Source: a candidate division Zixibacteria bacterium SM23_81 (GTDB lineage: Bacteria > SM23-81). From it: a DNA stretch of 64,000 nucleotides. The number at the start of each line of letters is the position of its first letter. Within the stretch, counting starts at the first letter, position 1. Position numbers and translations under genes: made by a program. The stretch covers positions 24,072 through 88,071 of the forward strand of contig LJUY01000005.1 in NCBI GenBank assembly GCA_001304015.1. Direction: 5' to 3'. Below, one piece after another: positions 1 to 9,071 of this stretch. The notes under the pieces were generated by a model, which had not been told where the DNA came from, searched no databases, and worked only from the letters and a program-made list of their open reading frames with translations.

Positions 1-1014
1 CTCATTGCTCATCTCGCCATTTTCTTGGAGCTGACGACGAATACCGGAATTCACATCTGCTTTAACCATCTGTTGGGCGACGGCGATGGCATTTCTGATT
101 GCCCTGGCAGAGGAACCCCCGTGACAGATGATACACGCACCATTAACGCCCAAAAGGGGTGCACCGCCATACTCAGCATAATCCAGTTCCCGTCTAAAGG
201 CTAACAGGGCCGGCATCAAGAGATGAGTGCCCAGGCGATAGCGGAGTCTGGCCATGACATATCGTTTCAGCTGAGCCGTCAAGAGACCATCGATGCTCTC
301 GGCGAATTTCAACATGACGTTACCCACAAACCCCTCGCAGACCACAACATCCACATTCCCGCGGAGGATATCACGCCCTTCAATATTGCCCACGAAGTTG
401 AGAGAACTCTGCGAGAGCATCTGATGGGCCAATATGGTGGGCTCGTTGCCCTTGGAGCTCTCCTCCCCAATGCTCAACAAGCCCACTTTCGGCCGTCGGC
501 GGCGCAGGATATAGCTCGCATAGGTAGAACCCATGACCCCAAATTGATAAAGATGCAAAGCCTTACAACTGGCATTAGCTCCCACATCCAATACCACCGC
601 CGTGTCCCGCTCGGTGGGAAAAAAAGAGGCGATGGCGGGTCTACTCACACCCTCTAACCGTCCCAATTCCACCAGCGCCGCCGCCATAATCGCCCCTGTG
701 TTTCCAGCGCTCACGATGGCATCGGCTCGCCCCGTTTTCACCAGATCCACGGCCACCATGATGGAAGAATCTCGTTTTTTGCGCAAGGCAATAGCGGGGG
801 TTTCGTCCATGGCCACCACCTCTGGCGCGTGGACCACCGAAATGGGCAATCCCCTTGGCATGAAACGGCTCTGCAGATTTTTCTCGATGATGGCTTTCTG
901 ACCTACCAGGAGGATCTCCGTGCCTTCTTGGACGAGACCGGCCGCCTGGACCACACCTTCCACTATGGGATGTGGGGTGCTGCCTCCTCCCATGGCATCG
1001 ATAGCGATCTTCAT
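1..1014 (-). CDS. plsX: Phosphate acyltransferase PlsX (3' end beyond window)
   Basis: PlsX makes acyl-phosphate from acyl-ACP and phosphate at the membrane surface, the first step of phospholipid synthesis. The visible 338 residues begin MKIAIDAMGG, the conserved PlsX N-terminus, and include SAGNTGA (about residue 98) and VLDVGANASCK (about 138). The C-terminal end is cut off by the window edge. The ATG at 1014 follows the rpmF stop by 15 bases. The order DUF177-rpmF-plsX is the classic bacterial arrangement that links a ribosomal protein to fatty-acid/phospholipid synthesis. The identity is firm; only completeness cannot be judged. Confidence 0.96.
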   Translation of the reverse strand, partial: MKIAIDAMGGGSTPHPIVEGVVQAAGLVQEGTEILLVGQKAIIEKNLQSRFMPRGLPISVVHAPEVVAMDETPAIALRKKRDSSIMVAVDLVKTGRADAIVSAGNTGAIMAAALVELGRLEGVSRPAIASFFPTERDTAVVLDVGANASCKALHLYQFGVMGSTYASYILRRRRPKVGLLSIGEESSKGNEPTILAHQMLSQSSLNFVGNIEGRDILRGNVDVVVCEGFVGNVMLKFAESIDGLLTAQLKRYVMARLRYRLGTHLLMPALLAFRRELDYAEYGGAPLLGVNGACIICHGGSSARAIRNAIAVAQQMVKADVNSGIRRQLQENGEMSNE

Positions 1015-1029
1015 GGGTTCTTCTCGTGA

Positions 1030-1212
1030 TTACTTCGCTTTGGGAGCCACGGCCTCCCGCTCGTTGTAATACCCGCAATGAGGACAGGCCCGATGTGGCA
1101 TTTTGGGCTGATGACAATGGGGACACGGGGTTAATGGGGGAGAGGACAATTTCCAATGCGTCCTCCTTTTATCCCGCCTGGATTTGGAAACTTTTCTTTT
1201 AGGAACAGCCAC
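1030..1212 (-). CDS. rpmF: Ribosomal protein bL32
   Basis: Small basic 60-residue protein of the large ribosomal subunit. It starts MAVPKRKVSKSRRDKRR, the bL32 signature, and has a zinc-ribbon with CPHCH and CPHCG pairs at about residues 31-50, so it is the zinc-binding (C+) form. I chose the GTG at 1212 because AGGAG lies just upstream and because the longer reading frame adds residues foreign to the family. The first 14 bases overlap the end of the DUF177 gene, suggesting translational coupling. Confidence 0.95.
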   Translation of the reverse strand: MAVPKRKVSKSRRDKRRTHWKLSSPPLTPCPHCHQPKMPHRACPHCGYYNEREAVAPKAK

Positions 1213-1735
1213 TTCCCTCTCCTTTAGACTTGTTGGGAAATAACTTCTGAAGGCCCGACCAGCGGGGATCCTCAACCTTCATGTGGCACTGGCATCTGCT
1301 CTGGTTCAAGTTCGTGCCGCAATGCGGGCACAGTCCCCGACAATCTTCCCGACAAAGGGGCTTTTCCGGGATGGACAGCAGAATGGTCTGGCGAATTTCT
1401 TCTGAAACGTCCACTTCCTTGGCTCCCGGCGGAATGATCTTGACCTCGTGTTCACTGTCCTCCGGGGCTGGCCCTTGGGAGAAGGTCAACAGAATGGTCA
1501 TTTCTCCTGAGATCTCCCATTCCACGGTCTCCAGACAGCGACTGCACTCTAATTCCGCGATGGCCTTCACCTCTGCCTGACAAACGATTTGATCGGCCAC
1601 CTTTTGAAGGGTGAACTGGACACCTACGGGTTTCGTGAAATGGAGGTTTTCCTCTTCCAGACCCAAGGAGCTGGCCGGTTCTTGTAGAAACTGCCTATGG
1701 ATTCCCTTGGAAAGATCCGTGATTCGAATATGCAT
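1199..1735 (-). CDS. YceD/DUF177 family protein
   Basis: 178-residue member of the YceD (DUF177) family, which sits before rpmF in most bacteria and in some is linked to 23S rRNA maturation. Visible marks are the ELECSRCLE motif near residue 65, a run of acidic residues in the middle, and a C-terminal cysteine cluster (CREDCRGLCPHCG and CQCH, about 130-155) that may bind zinc. The ATG at 1735 is preceded by GGGAG six bases away. The gene heads the DUF177-rpmF-plsX operon. Molecular function cannot be read from the sequence. Confidence 0.88.
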   Translation of the reverse strand: MHIRITDLSKGIHRQFLQEPASSLGLEEENLHFTKPVGVQFTLQKVADQIVCQAEVKAIAELECSRCLETVEWEISGEMTILLTFSQGPAPEDSEHEVKIIPPGAKEVDVSEEIRQTILLSIPEKPLCREDCRGLCPHCGTNLNQSRCQCHMKVEDPRWSGLQKLFPNKSKGEGSGCS

Positions 1736-1748
1736 GAAAGACTCCCAC

Positions 1749-1776
1749 AATATATCGATGGTAGCTCAAATGTCAA
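1749..1776 (-). promoter_or_regulatory. Putative sigma70-type promoter of DUF177-rpmF-plsX
   Basis: TTGACA (1776-1771), a 16-base spacer and TATATT (1754-1749) read toward the DUF177 gene. The expected start near 1742 would leave a leader of only about seven bases and would cut into the ribosome-binding site, so the match may be fortuitous. Confidence 0.4.
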
Positions 1777-1801
1777 GTGTTTTCCTAGGCCTTTTGGAAT
1801 C

Positions 1802-1824
1802 CTTGAACAACTGCCTTGTTCAAG
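1802..1824 (-). terminator. Hairpin at the stop codon of the nfnB-like gene
   Basis: Perfect 9-base-pair inverted repeat (CTTGAACAA and TTGTTCAAG around a 5-base loop) that spans the stop codon at 1820-1822. No T-run follows, so it is a 3'-end stem-loop rather than a clear intrinsic terminator. Confidence 0.4.
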
Positions 1825-3232
1825 CACTCCTTTTGCCTCGCAGGTAGACATCGATGGCCCTGGCCGTATTACGACCGGCCCCCATGGCCAGAATAACGGT
1901 CGCCGCCCCGGTGACGATGTCTCCCCCAGCGTAGACCCCCTCCTTGCTGGTGACTCCTGTTAAGGGATCGGCGACGATGTACCCCCATTTATTGGTTTCC
2001 AAACCAGAGGTGGTGGCAGCCACCAGCGGGTTGGCCCCCTGCCCAATGGCCACTATCACCTGGTCAACATCCATGACGAACTCAGAGCCCTTTATGGGGA
2101 CAGGCCGGCGACGCCCTGACTCATCCGGTGACCCCAATTCCATCCGGACGCACTCCATTCCCTTCACCCACCCCTGTTCGTTCCCCTGAATGGATATTGG
2201 ATTGGTCAACAACTTGAATTCGATGCCCTCTTCCTCCGCGTTCTCGATCTCCTCCTCCCGGGCCGGCATCTCTGCCCGCGAGCGACGATACACACAGGTG
2301 ACTTTCTCGGCTCCCAGTCGCAGGGCTGTCCGAAGAGAATCCATGGCCACGTTTCCGCCACCCACCACAGCCACCCTTCGGCCCATTTTGATAGGGGTAT
2401 CGTACTCAGGAAACTGGAAGGCTTTCATCAAGTTGGAGCGTGTGAGAAATTCATTGGCCGAATAGACCCCATTATAGTTTTCTCCGGGAATGTTCATAAA
2501 ATAGGGCAAACCTGCCCCGTTGCCCAGAAAGACCGCATCGTATCCGCTGTTCAGGAACTCGTCCACGGTCTGTGTCTGGCCAACGACGAAACTCAGTTTC
2601 AGCTCTACTCCCAGGCTCGTGATGTAGTCTACCTCTCTCTTGACGATGACCTTCGGCAGTCTAAATTCTGGGATGCCGTAGATCAGAACGCCGCCCGGTT
2701 CGTGTAGGGCTTCGAAGATGGTTACGCCGTGCCCCAGCTTGGCCAGGTCGCCAGCAACGGTGAGCCCGGCTGGCCCGGCCCCCACCACGGCAACTTTTTT
2801 TCCTGTGGAAGGAGCTCTTGGGGGAATCTCTACAGCCTGATGCTGAGCCTCATAATCAGCCACGAAACGCTCTAATCGGCCAATGGCCACCGCCGCGCCC
2901 TTCTTGGCCAGAATACAGAGCTTCTCGCACTGATCCTCCTGGGGACAAACCCGACCGCATATGGCCGGCAAACTGTTGGTCTCCTTGATGACCCGAGCCC
3001 CCCCGATGAAGTCTCCCTCCTGGATGCGCCCAATAAAGCCTGGGATATCCACCTCCACCGGACAGCCGGCGACGCAGCGGGGCTTTTTACACCCCAGGCA
3101 ACGATCCGCCTCCCGCTTGGCTTGATCGACGCTGTATCCTAAGGCCACCTCGTCGAAGTTATGAGCCCGTAAATGAGGATCTTGGCGAGGGATAGGCTCT
3201 CTTTTCAAATTCAGCTTCTTTTTCTCAGCCAA
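1820..3232 (-). CDS. NfnB/GltD-type NADPH oxidoreductase (NfnAB large subunit)
   Basis: 470-residue FAD/[4Fe-4S] protein of the GltD family. Cluster-binding cysteines are C45, C48, C53, C57 and C92, C96, C102, C106. A first Rossmann motif VAVVGAGPAG lies near residue 148 and a second, VAVVGGGNVAMD, near 288. The family includes glutamate synthase small subunit (gltA) and the large subunit of NADH-dependent ferredoxin:NADP oxidoreductase (NfnB/SudA). The partner gene immediately upstream is an NfnA-type protein, and no glutamate synthase large subunit is present, so NfnB is favoured. The start is TTG at 3232; AAGAGG touches it directly, so the exact start is uncertain. Confidence 0.88.
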   Translation of the reverse strand: MAEKKKLNLKREPIPRQDPHLRAHNFDEVALGYSVDQAKREADRCLGCKKPRCVAGCPVEVDIPGFIGRIQEGDFIGGARVIKETNSLPAICGRVCPQEDQCEKLCILAKKGAAVAIGRLERFVADYEAQHQAVEIPPRAPSTGKKVAVVGAGPAGLTVAGDLAKLGHGVTIFEALHEPGGVLIYGIPEFRLPKVIVKREVDYITSLGVELKLSFVVGQTQTVDEFLNSGYDAVFLGNGAGLPYFMNIPGENYNGVYSANEFLTRSNLMKAFQFPEYDTPIKMGRRVAVVGGGNVAMDSLRTALRLGAEKVTCVYRRSRAEMPAREEEIENAEEEGIEFKLLTNPISIQGNEQGWVKGMECVRMELGSPDESGRRRPVPIKGSEFVMDVDQVIVAIGQGANPLVAATTSGLETNKWGYIVADPLTGVTSKEGVYAGGDIVTGAATVILAMGAGRNTARAIDVYLRGKRSA

Positions 3233-3271
3233 CCTCTTTTCCCACTGACGACGTGGCGCAGTCTCCTGCCA

Positions 3272-4171
3272 CTACCGAGCCTCAGCCTTTTGTTCCAGAA
3301 CTTCCATGGCCTGCTGTTCCTCGGGAAGGTACATCCGCAGTCGGGCCATGAGCAAATCAAAATCTACCTGGTGACCGTCGAACTCTGGCCCATCCACGCA
3401 GACGAATTTGGTCTTTCCACCCACCTCCACCCGACAGGCGCCGCACATACCGGTGGCATCCACCATGATGGAGTTTAGGCTGACGACGGTTGGAATATGA
3501 TAGTTCTTGGTCAAATCGCAAACGGCCTTCATCATGATGGCCGGTCCTATGGCCACCACCAGGTCCACGCGAGGGCCGTCCTGGAGCACCTTGGCCAGCT
3601 CATCGGTCACGAAGCCATGCCTTCCATAAGAGCCGTCATCGGTTGTCACAAAGAGCTCATCGCTCACTGCCCGATTCTCTTCCTCCAGAACGAGAAGATC
3701 TTTCGTCCGAGCACCGATGATGGAGATGACCCGGTTGCCGGCCGCCTTCATGGCCTGGGCAATAGGATAGACCACAGCATTGCCCACTCCGCCGCCAACG
3801 CAGACAACCCTCCCAAAGTTCTCGATCTCTGTGGGCTTGCCCAGAGGCCCCACCACATCCCACAATTTGTCCCCCTCCCGCAACATTCCCATCCTCTTGG
3901 TGGTGGCACCCACCTCCTGGACCACCAGAGTGATGGTTCCCCCCTGAGGATCTGAATCGGCGATGGTCAGAGGTATGCGCTCTCCCCTCTCATCTAGGCG
4001 AACGACCACGAACTGTCCTGCCTTTCGCTTTTTGGCGATGAGGGGTGATTTCACTTTGTACAGCTTGATCTCCGGCGAAAGGGAGCGCATCAACACGATC
4101 TCGTTCAAGGGCCCATGACCATTTCTTTCCAATGGTGTCCTCTCGCCTTTGCGGCCATCTCCATTTTTCAT
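3272..4171 (-). CDS. NfnA-type ferredoxin-NADP reductase subunit (SudB-like)
   Basis: 299-residue flavoprotein of the dihydroorotate dehydrogenase electron-transfer/SudB family. An FAD-binding barrel (KAGQFVVVRL, with IPLTIAD a little later) is followed by an NAD-binding domain (VVCVGGGVGNAV) and a C-terminal [2Fe-2S] loop (MCGACRVEVGGKTKFVCVDG). With the adjacent large subunit it would form the bifurcating transhydrogenase NfnAB, which couples NADH and reduced ferredoxin to NADP+ reduction. The ATG at 4171 has GGAGAG eight bases upstream. The N-terminal 25 residues are poorly conserved, so a later TTG start is possible. The gap to the partner is 39 bases. Confidence 0.88.
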   Translation of the reverse strand: MKNGDGRKGERTPLERNGHGPLNEIVLMRSLSPEIKLYKVKSPLIAKKRKAGQFVVVRLDERGERIPLTIADSDPQGGTITLVVQEVGATTKRMGMLREGDKLWDVVGPLGKPTEIENFGRVVCVGGGVGNAVVYPIAQAMKAAGNRVISIIGARTKDLLVLEEENRAVSDELFVTTDDGSYGRHGFVTDELAKVLQDGPRVDLVVAIGPAIMMKAVCDLTKNYHIPTVVSLNSIMVDATGMCGACRVEVGGKTKFVCVDGPEFDGHQVDFDLLMARLRMYLPEEQQAMEVLEQKAEAR

Positions 4172-4383
4172 CAAATACTCTCTCCGGACACTGAGCAAAT
4201 ATGGCCAGCTTAGAAATTCCCTCTGTTGCTGCTCTTGGACACAGCCCAAAATCCCTGTGAAGTCGGAGGTCCCGGCCCATCCTGTGGCCGAGACCCCCAA
4301 GAGGAACGGCATTTATCAGCCAGTCCCTTGCGCGACACAGCCTTACTTCACAGAAATGCACTGAAGAAACGCTGAAGATTCTC

Positions 4384-5634
4384 TCAAGTCTTCATGTTCT
4401 CTATAATGGCGCTCCCAAACTCGGAGGTCTTGATGGGTGGCACGTCGCCCATCAGCCGGGCCAGATCGTAGGTTACTTTTTTCTGTTTAATGGCCAGCCC
4501 CATGGCCTCGTTGATCAAATCAGCCGCCTCCTGCCAGCCAAGATATTCCAACATCATGACCCCGGAAAGGATCAGAGAGCCGGGATTCACCTTGTCCATT
4601 CCTGCATACTTGGGAGCAGTGCCATGAGTGGCCTCGAACAGGGCCACGTAATCTCCAATATTTGCCCCTGGAGCCAGGCCCAGGCCCCCGATCTGGGCGG
4701 CACAGGCGTCGGAAAGATAGTCGCCGTTCAGATTGGGCAATGCCACGACGCTGTACTCGTCGGTCCTGGTCAGGACCTGCTGGAACATGCTGTCGGCGAT
4801 CCGATCCTTGATCAAGATTTTGCCCGCAGGCATCTGGCCGTCGTGTCTCTCCCACAGCTCTTGCTCGGCTACAGTCACATCGCCAAACTCCTCACGGGCC
4901 AACTCATATCCCCAGTCCCGAAAGGCCCCCTCGGTGAACTTCATGATGTTGCCCTTGTGCACCAATGTGACGGACGGCAGCTTGCGATCGAGAGCGTATT
5001 GGATAGCCTTGCGCACCAAACGTTTTGTGCCCGTGATGCTGATGGGTTTGATGCCAATCCCGGAATCCTCCCGGATGCTCACCCCGAATTGATCCCCCAG
5101 GAGGGCGATGAGCTTCCTGGCCTCATCGGTTCCCTCCTTCCACTCTATACCAGCATACACGTCCTCGGTGTTCTCCCGAAAGATGACCACGTTCATCCGC
5201 TCCGGATGAACCACCGGTGAGGGCACTCCCTCGAAGTACTTGACGGGACGCACACAGGCATACAAGTTGAGCCGCTGGCGCATGGTCACGTTGAGGCTTC
5301 GATACCCGCCGCCAACGGGCGTCGTCAGGGGCCCCTTGATGGCCACGATGAAGTGCTCGATGGCCCGAACGGTGTCCTCGGGCAGCACCTCGCCATACTT
5401 TTCCGCAGCCTTATCCCCGGCGAACAGCTCGAACCAGATGATGCGGCGCTTGCCACCATATGCCTTCTCGACGGCGGCATCCCAGACCCTTTTCGAAGCC
5501 CTCATGATGTCCGGGCCGATGCCATCTCCTTCGATGAATGGGATGATGGGCGTATCAGTGACCACCAACTTCTCCTCAGAAATCTTAATTTTATCACCCT
5601 TGGCCGGCGTTTGAAGTTTGTCGAACTGAATCAT
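4384..5634 (-). CDS. icd: Isocitrate dehydrogenase (NADP-type)
   Basis: 416-residue enzyme that oxidatively decarboxylates isocitrate to 2-oxoglutarate in the cytosol. It follows the E. coli Icd pattern throughout: [13 protein letters not shown] near residue 31, [13 protein letters not shown] near 108 (substrate loop with the serine that is phosphorylated in E. coli), [14 protein letters not shown] near 151, and the metal-binding region [16 protein letters not shown] near 298. GAGGAGG directly precedes the ATG. It is followed by nfnAB and preceded by aconitase-type subunits, which fits a TCA role feeding korABCD. Confidence 0.95.
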   Translation of the reverse strand: MIQFDKLQTPAKGDKIKISEEKLVVTDTPIIPFIEGDGIGPDIMRASKRVWDAAVEKAYGGKRRIIWFELFAGDKAAEKYGEVLPEDTVRAIEHFIVAIKGPLTTPVGGGYRSLNVTMRQRLNLYACVRPVKYFEGVPSPVVHPERMNVVIFRENTEDVYAGIEWKEGTDEARKLIALLGDQFGVSIREDSGIGIKPISITGTKRLVRKAIQYALDRKLPSVTLVHKGNIMKFTEGAFRDWGYELAREEFGDVTVAEQELWERHDGQMPAGKILIKDRIADSMFQQVLTRTDEYSVVALPNLNGDYLSDACAAQIGGLGLAPGANIGDYVALFEATHGTAPKYAGMDKVNPGSLILSGVMMLEYLGWQEAADLINEAMGLAIKQKKVTYDLARLMGDVPPIKTSEFGSAIIENMKT

Positions 5635-5751
5635 CTTTCCTCCTCACTTAGGGGGCAGAAAAACCTCTGCCATGGAGAATACAAAACCTCCCTGACGAGA
5701 TCGTGCTCTTCGCGAATGTGAAGCCAGAATGGACAAGGATTGAGGAAGGGC

Positions 5752-6252
5752 TCACTCCAGCTTGAAATCCCCATGTTTCTGGATATGAGCCGCCAGCCCG
5801 CCGTCGTTCAGGATGGTGATCATCACCTGAGGTAGAGGCGAGAACTTAAGCTCGATGCCCTTGACAAGGTTTTTGATGGTGCCCTTTGCCAGATCCACCT
5901 CCAGCGCATCTTCCTGATCGATCTTGTCCGTTTCGCAGATGAGCACAGGCAGGCCGACATTGATGGCATTGCGAAAAAATATGCGGGCAAAAGATTTGGC
6001 CAGAACGGCGCTGACACCAGCCAATTTGATAATGGTGGGAGCATGCTCCCGGCTGGAGCCGAGGCCGAAATTATTTCCCCCCACCACAAAGTCTCCTTTG
6101 TTCATCTTACTGGCGAATTTTTGGTCTGCATCCTCCAGAACGTGCTTGGCCAGCTCTGGCAAATTTGATCGCAGATGAAAGTACCTTCCAGGAGCGATGA
6201 GATCGGTGCTGATGTCATCGCCGAATTTCCAGGCTTTTCCTTTCAGTATCAT
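5752..6252 (-). CDS. Aconitase/isopropylmalate dehydratase small subunit (LeuD family)
   Basis: 166-residue swivel-domain subunit. The GNNFGLGSSREHAP motif near residue 58 contributes substrate-binding residues, and DDISTDLIAPGRY near residue 12 is typical of the short LeuD/HacB type. It pairs with the LeuC-type subunit at 6681. These split hydro-lyases act on isopropylmalate, homocitrate, citrate or methylcitrate-like substrates. No leuA or leuB is in view, while icd lies just downstream and citrate synthase 6 kb upstream, so an aconitase role is the better inference. AGGAG lies upstream of the ATG. Confidence 0.85.
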   Translation of the reverse strand: MILKGKAWKFGDDISTDLIAPGRYFHLRSNLPELAKHVLEDADQKFASKMNKGDFVVGGNNFGLGSSREHAPTIIKLAGVSAVLAKSFARIFFRNAINVGLPVLICETDKIDQEDALEVDLAKGTIKNLVKGIELKFSPLPQVMITILNDGGLAAHIQKHGDFKLE

Positions 6253-6680
6253 GCTCGACAGCTCCTGTTAAAAAGACTTGGTCGAATCTCGTCTGTCGGA
6301 AACCGGTTAACGGTGTCGAAGCTGGTAACGGTATACGTGGGTCGTCTGTCCTCAATGGAATGAAAAAACCTCTGACCAGGATATCTACGACTTTCGATAT
6401 CCGACAGACCAGGAACGTAACGAGCTTCGAAACCGCCAAACGACTCACGACTCATCTGTCCCTGAGAGATTCCTGCTCCTCTGGCCCCATCCGCAGAGGC
6501 AGGAGCCTCTGTGGGGCATAATTGCTAAAAAGCATTGAAGATTGAAAATTGAAGATGTGAGATGAGCCTCGCTCCCCAACACCAGCTGCCACTGCCAACT
6601 GCCACTCGTCTTTCACTGCCTCCTGCCTTCTGCCTACTAGCAGTTGCAAATCTGCGGGTAAAATAGAAATGTGGAGACCC
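6253..6680. repeat. Intergenic block of degenerate word repeats
   Basis: 428 bases between the large and small dehydratase subunits with no believable gene. It holds decayed simple words: a 15-base segment TCGAAGCTGGTAACG (6316-6330) that recurs at 24217-24231, CTGCCAACTGCCACT (6592-6606) that recurs at 24280 and 62272, an alternating GAAGATTGAAAATTG stretch near 6536, and CTGCC-rich text near 6618. It separates two genes whose products should form one enzyme, so an insertion into a former operon is likely. Confidence 0.6.
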
Positions 6681-7934
6681 TTAAAAATACTCTCTGGGAT
6701 CGGCGATTTTCCCCTCCAGGGCAGTCGCTGCTGCCGTGGCCGGAGACCCCAAGTAGATGAAAGCCTCGGGATTGCCCATGCGCCCCTTGAAATTGCGGTT
6801 CTGGGTGGCCAAGCAGGCTTCACCATCACCAAGAATTCCCTGATGTACCCCCACGCAGGGCCCGCAGCCCGGCGCCATCATCGCGGCTCCCGCCTGGACG
6901 AAGACGGTGATGTAGCCCATCTCCAAAGCATCCAGGTAGACTTGACGCGAAGCGGGCACCACGATGAGACGCGTCTGGTGATGTCTTTTCTTGCCCCTGA
7001 GAATCTCGGCGGCCACTTTGAGATCTTCCAGACGACCATTCGTGCAGGTGCCGATAAACACCTGGTCGATCTTGACGCCCTTGGCCTGGTCGATACTCCT
7101 GGTGTTATCGACGGTATGGGGAAAAGACACGGTGGGCACCAGTTTGGCGGCATCGAGCTCGATAATCCGTTCGTATTCAGCATCTGGATCTGGCTCTATG
7201 ACGCGAAAATCTTCCCCTCGACCGTTGGCTTCGAGAAAGCGCTTAGTCGTCTCATCGGAGGCGATAAGCCCCGCCTTGGCTCCGGCTTCCACCGCCATGT
7301 TGGAAAGAGTCAACCTCTCCGACATGGGCATCTGTGTGATGGTCTCGCCCACAAATTCCAAGGCTTTGTAAGTTGCTCCATCGGCGCCGATGAGTCCGAT
7401 GAGATGCAGGATAAGGTCTTTGGCGAAAACCCCCTTGGGAAACTTGCCATTTACCGCCACCTTAAAGGTCTCCGGGACGCGCAGCCAGGTTTTTCCCAGA
7501 GCGATGCCGATGGCCACATCCGTGGATCCCATTCCGGTGGCAAAAGCGCCCAGAGCCCCTCCTGTACAGGTGTGAGAATCTGCCCCGATGAGGATATCAC
7601 CAGGCCGAACATAGGTCTCGTTGATGACCTGATGACAGACCCCATCTCCGATATCAGAGAGGACAGCTCCCGTTTTGTGGGCGAACTCCCGCAAGGTCAT
7701 GTGGTCGTTAGACAGCTCTTTACGAGGGCTGGGCGAGGCGTGATCCAGGAACAGAACCGTCCGATCAGGCTGGGCAGCTTTTTCCAGTCCAATCTTCTGC
7801 AACTGCCTCACGGCCAGAGGACCGGTTCCATCTTGCGTCAGGCAGACGTCTACTTTGGCCACCACGATATCCCCGGCCCGGACCTCTTGACCCGCATGCT
7901 GACCGATGATCTTCTCTGCCATCGTCTTTCCCAT
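6681..7934 (-). CDS. Aconitase/isopropylmalate dehydratase large subunit (LeuC family)
   Basis: 417-residue [4Fe-4S] hydro-lyase subunit. The cluster cysteines are seen in GTCTNGRLEDL (about residue 285) and GCGPCVGVHQG (about 345-355); DHASPSP and GADSHTCTGGALG mark the active site. The compact length and MAEKIIG start are typical of the LeuC2/HacA group, which in many anaerobes serves as aconitase or in leucine synthesis. The ATG at 7934 was chosen because GGAGGGGAG lies just before it. The neighbours icd and citrate synthase favour citrate/isocitrate as substrate, but specificity cannot be fixed from sequence. Confidence 0.88.
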   Translation of the reverse strand: MGKTMAEKIIGQHAGQEVRAGDIVVAKVDVCLTQDGTGPLAVRQLQKIGLEKAAQPDRTVLFLDHASPSPRKELSNDHMTLREFAHKTGAVLSDIGDGVCHQVINETYVRPGDILIGADSHTCTGGALGAFATGMGSTDVAIGIALGKTWLRVPETFKVAVNGKFPKGVFAKDLILHLIGLIGADGATYKALEFVGETITQMPMSERLTLSNMAVEAGAKAGLIASDETTKRFLEANGRGEDFRVIEPDPDAEYERIIELDAAKLVPTVSFPHTVDNTRSIDQAKGVKIDQVFIGTCTNGRLEDLKVAAEILRGKKRHHQTRLIVVPASRQVYLDALEMGYITVFVQAGAAMMAPGCGPCVGVHQGILGDGEACLATQNRNFKGRMGNPEAFIYLGSPATAAATALEGKIADPREYF

Positions 7935-7991
7935 AATGACTCCCCTCCAGAACTGTCTGAGCGAAACTGCCCCTTGAGACAAGAGATGGTG

Positions 7992-9071
7992 CTATTTCAA
8001 GGCCTGCCACAGCCAGTACCAGATGTCGCGGACCTTCATCCGAGAGCCGCTCTCTCCGCTCGCTTGGGCCGCCGTCCGCAAAGTCCCCACACAATTGGCA
8101 CAAGAGGTGGTCAGCTCCTGGACGCCGGTGGCTGCGGCCTGCTCGATGCGCTTCTTGGCCACCATTCCAGCCAGGGGCGCATCGGAAATTAACATGACAC
8201 CGCCCCCTCCACAGCAACGGGTGGTCGTCTTGTTCAAAGGCATCTCTTTCACAGTAATGCCTATGGCTTCCAAGATCTTGCGGGGAGCTTCGTGGACCTC
8301 AATCCCTCGACCAAGGTGACAGGGATCGTGATAAGTAGCTTTAATATCCAGCTTTCTGATGTTCAGCTTTTTGGGGTTGGCTCCGGACAGCTTCTCCGCG
8401 ACGATCTCGGTGGCATGGGTGATGGGCAGATCGTATTCCTCCTTCAGGAACAGGGTGCAAGTGGGACAGAAGGTCACCAACTCGCGGGTGGGCAGACTGG
8501 CCAGAAATTTCTCCTTGTGCTTCTCCAGATCCTCGAAGAAACCCAGATTGCGAAACGGAACGCCGCAGCAGACCTCCTCAAAAATTTTCGGCTTGATTCC
8601 CAACTTATTGAAGACGTTCAGGATCACCTTAACCTGGTTGGGCCTCTCCAAATACTGGCAGCCCAAAAAGAGCGTGATGTCTCCCTCCTGGGGAGGAACC
8701 CGGGTCTCGCTGGTCCCGTAAATGTTGCCCGCTTGTTTGACGGTGTCTATCATTTCCTTTTGGGCCGCAGTGGCCAGCCCCGCATCGACGATGTCCGCTC
8801 TGGCCGCCTCGACGATTTCCGGCACGTTGACCTTGGAGGGACAGCGGCGGAGGCAGTCAAGACAGAGGGTGCATTGATACAGTCTGAGAGCAGCCACCTC
8901 GTCGGGCTCCAGCTCCTCGGTCAACATGCCATAGGCCAGAACGTTTCGTCCTCTGGCAGACCCAGAGTCCCAACCGATGTCCAGAAAGGTGGGACAGACG
9001 TTCTTGCAGTACCCGCACATGGTACAGGTGATCAGTTCATTTTTCCACTTCTTGAGGTGTTTGACTTTCAT
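7992..9071 (-). CDS. GlcF/HdrD-like iron-sulfur oxidoreductase subunit
   Basis: 359-residue protein with two N-terminal [4Fe-4S] motifs (CTMCGYCKNVCP near residue 16 and CTLCLDCLRRCP near 66) and two CCG domains; CCGVPFRN lies near 197 and CCGGGGV near 292. This is the architecture of glycolate/lactate oxidase GlcF and of HdrD-like subunits. Its ATG shares one base with the stop of the FAD subunit gene (TGATG), and GTGGAGG lies upstream. Together the pair should pass electrons from a 2-hydroxyacid to a membrane or soluble carrier. The larA-like gene in the same operon points to lactate. Confidence 0.85.
   Translation of the reverse strand: MKVKHLKKWKNELITCTMCGYCKNVCPTFLDIGWDSGSARGRNVLAYGMLTEELEPDEVAALRLYQCTLCLDCLRRCPSKVNVPEIVEAARADIVDAGLATAAQKEMIDTVKQAGNIYGTSETRVPPQEGDITLFLGCQYLERPNQVKVILNVFNKLGIKPKIFEEVCCGVPFRNLGFFEDLEKHKEKFLASLPTRELVTFCPTCTLFLKEEYDLPITHATEIVAEKLSGANPKKLNIRKLDIKATYHDPCHLGRGIEVHEAPRKILEAIGITVKEMPLNKTTTRCCGGGGVMLISDAPLAGMVAKKRIEQAAATGVQELTTSCANCVGTLRTAAQASGESGSRMKVRDIWYWLWQALK

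Noticed and set aside
6669..8192. Plus-strand open frame of 507 residues
   Set aside because: It is antisense to the LeuC-type gene, has no family motif and arises from codon bias.
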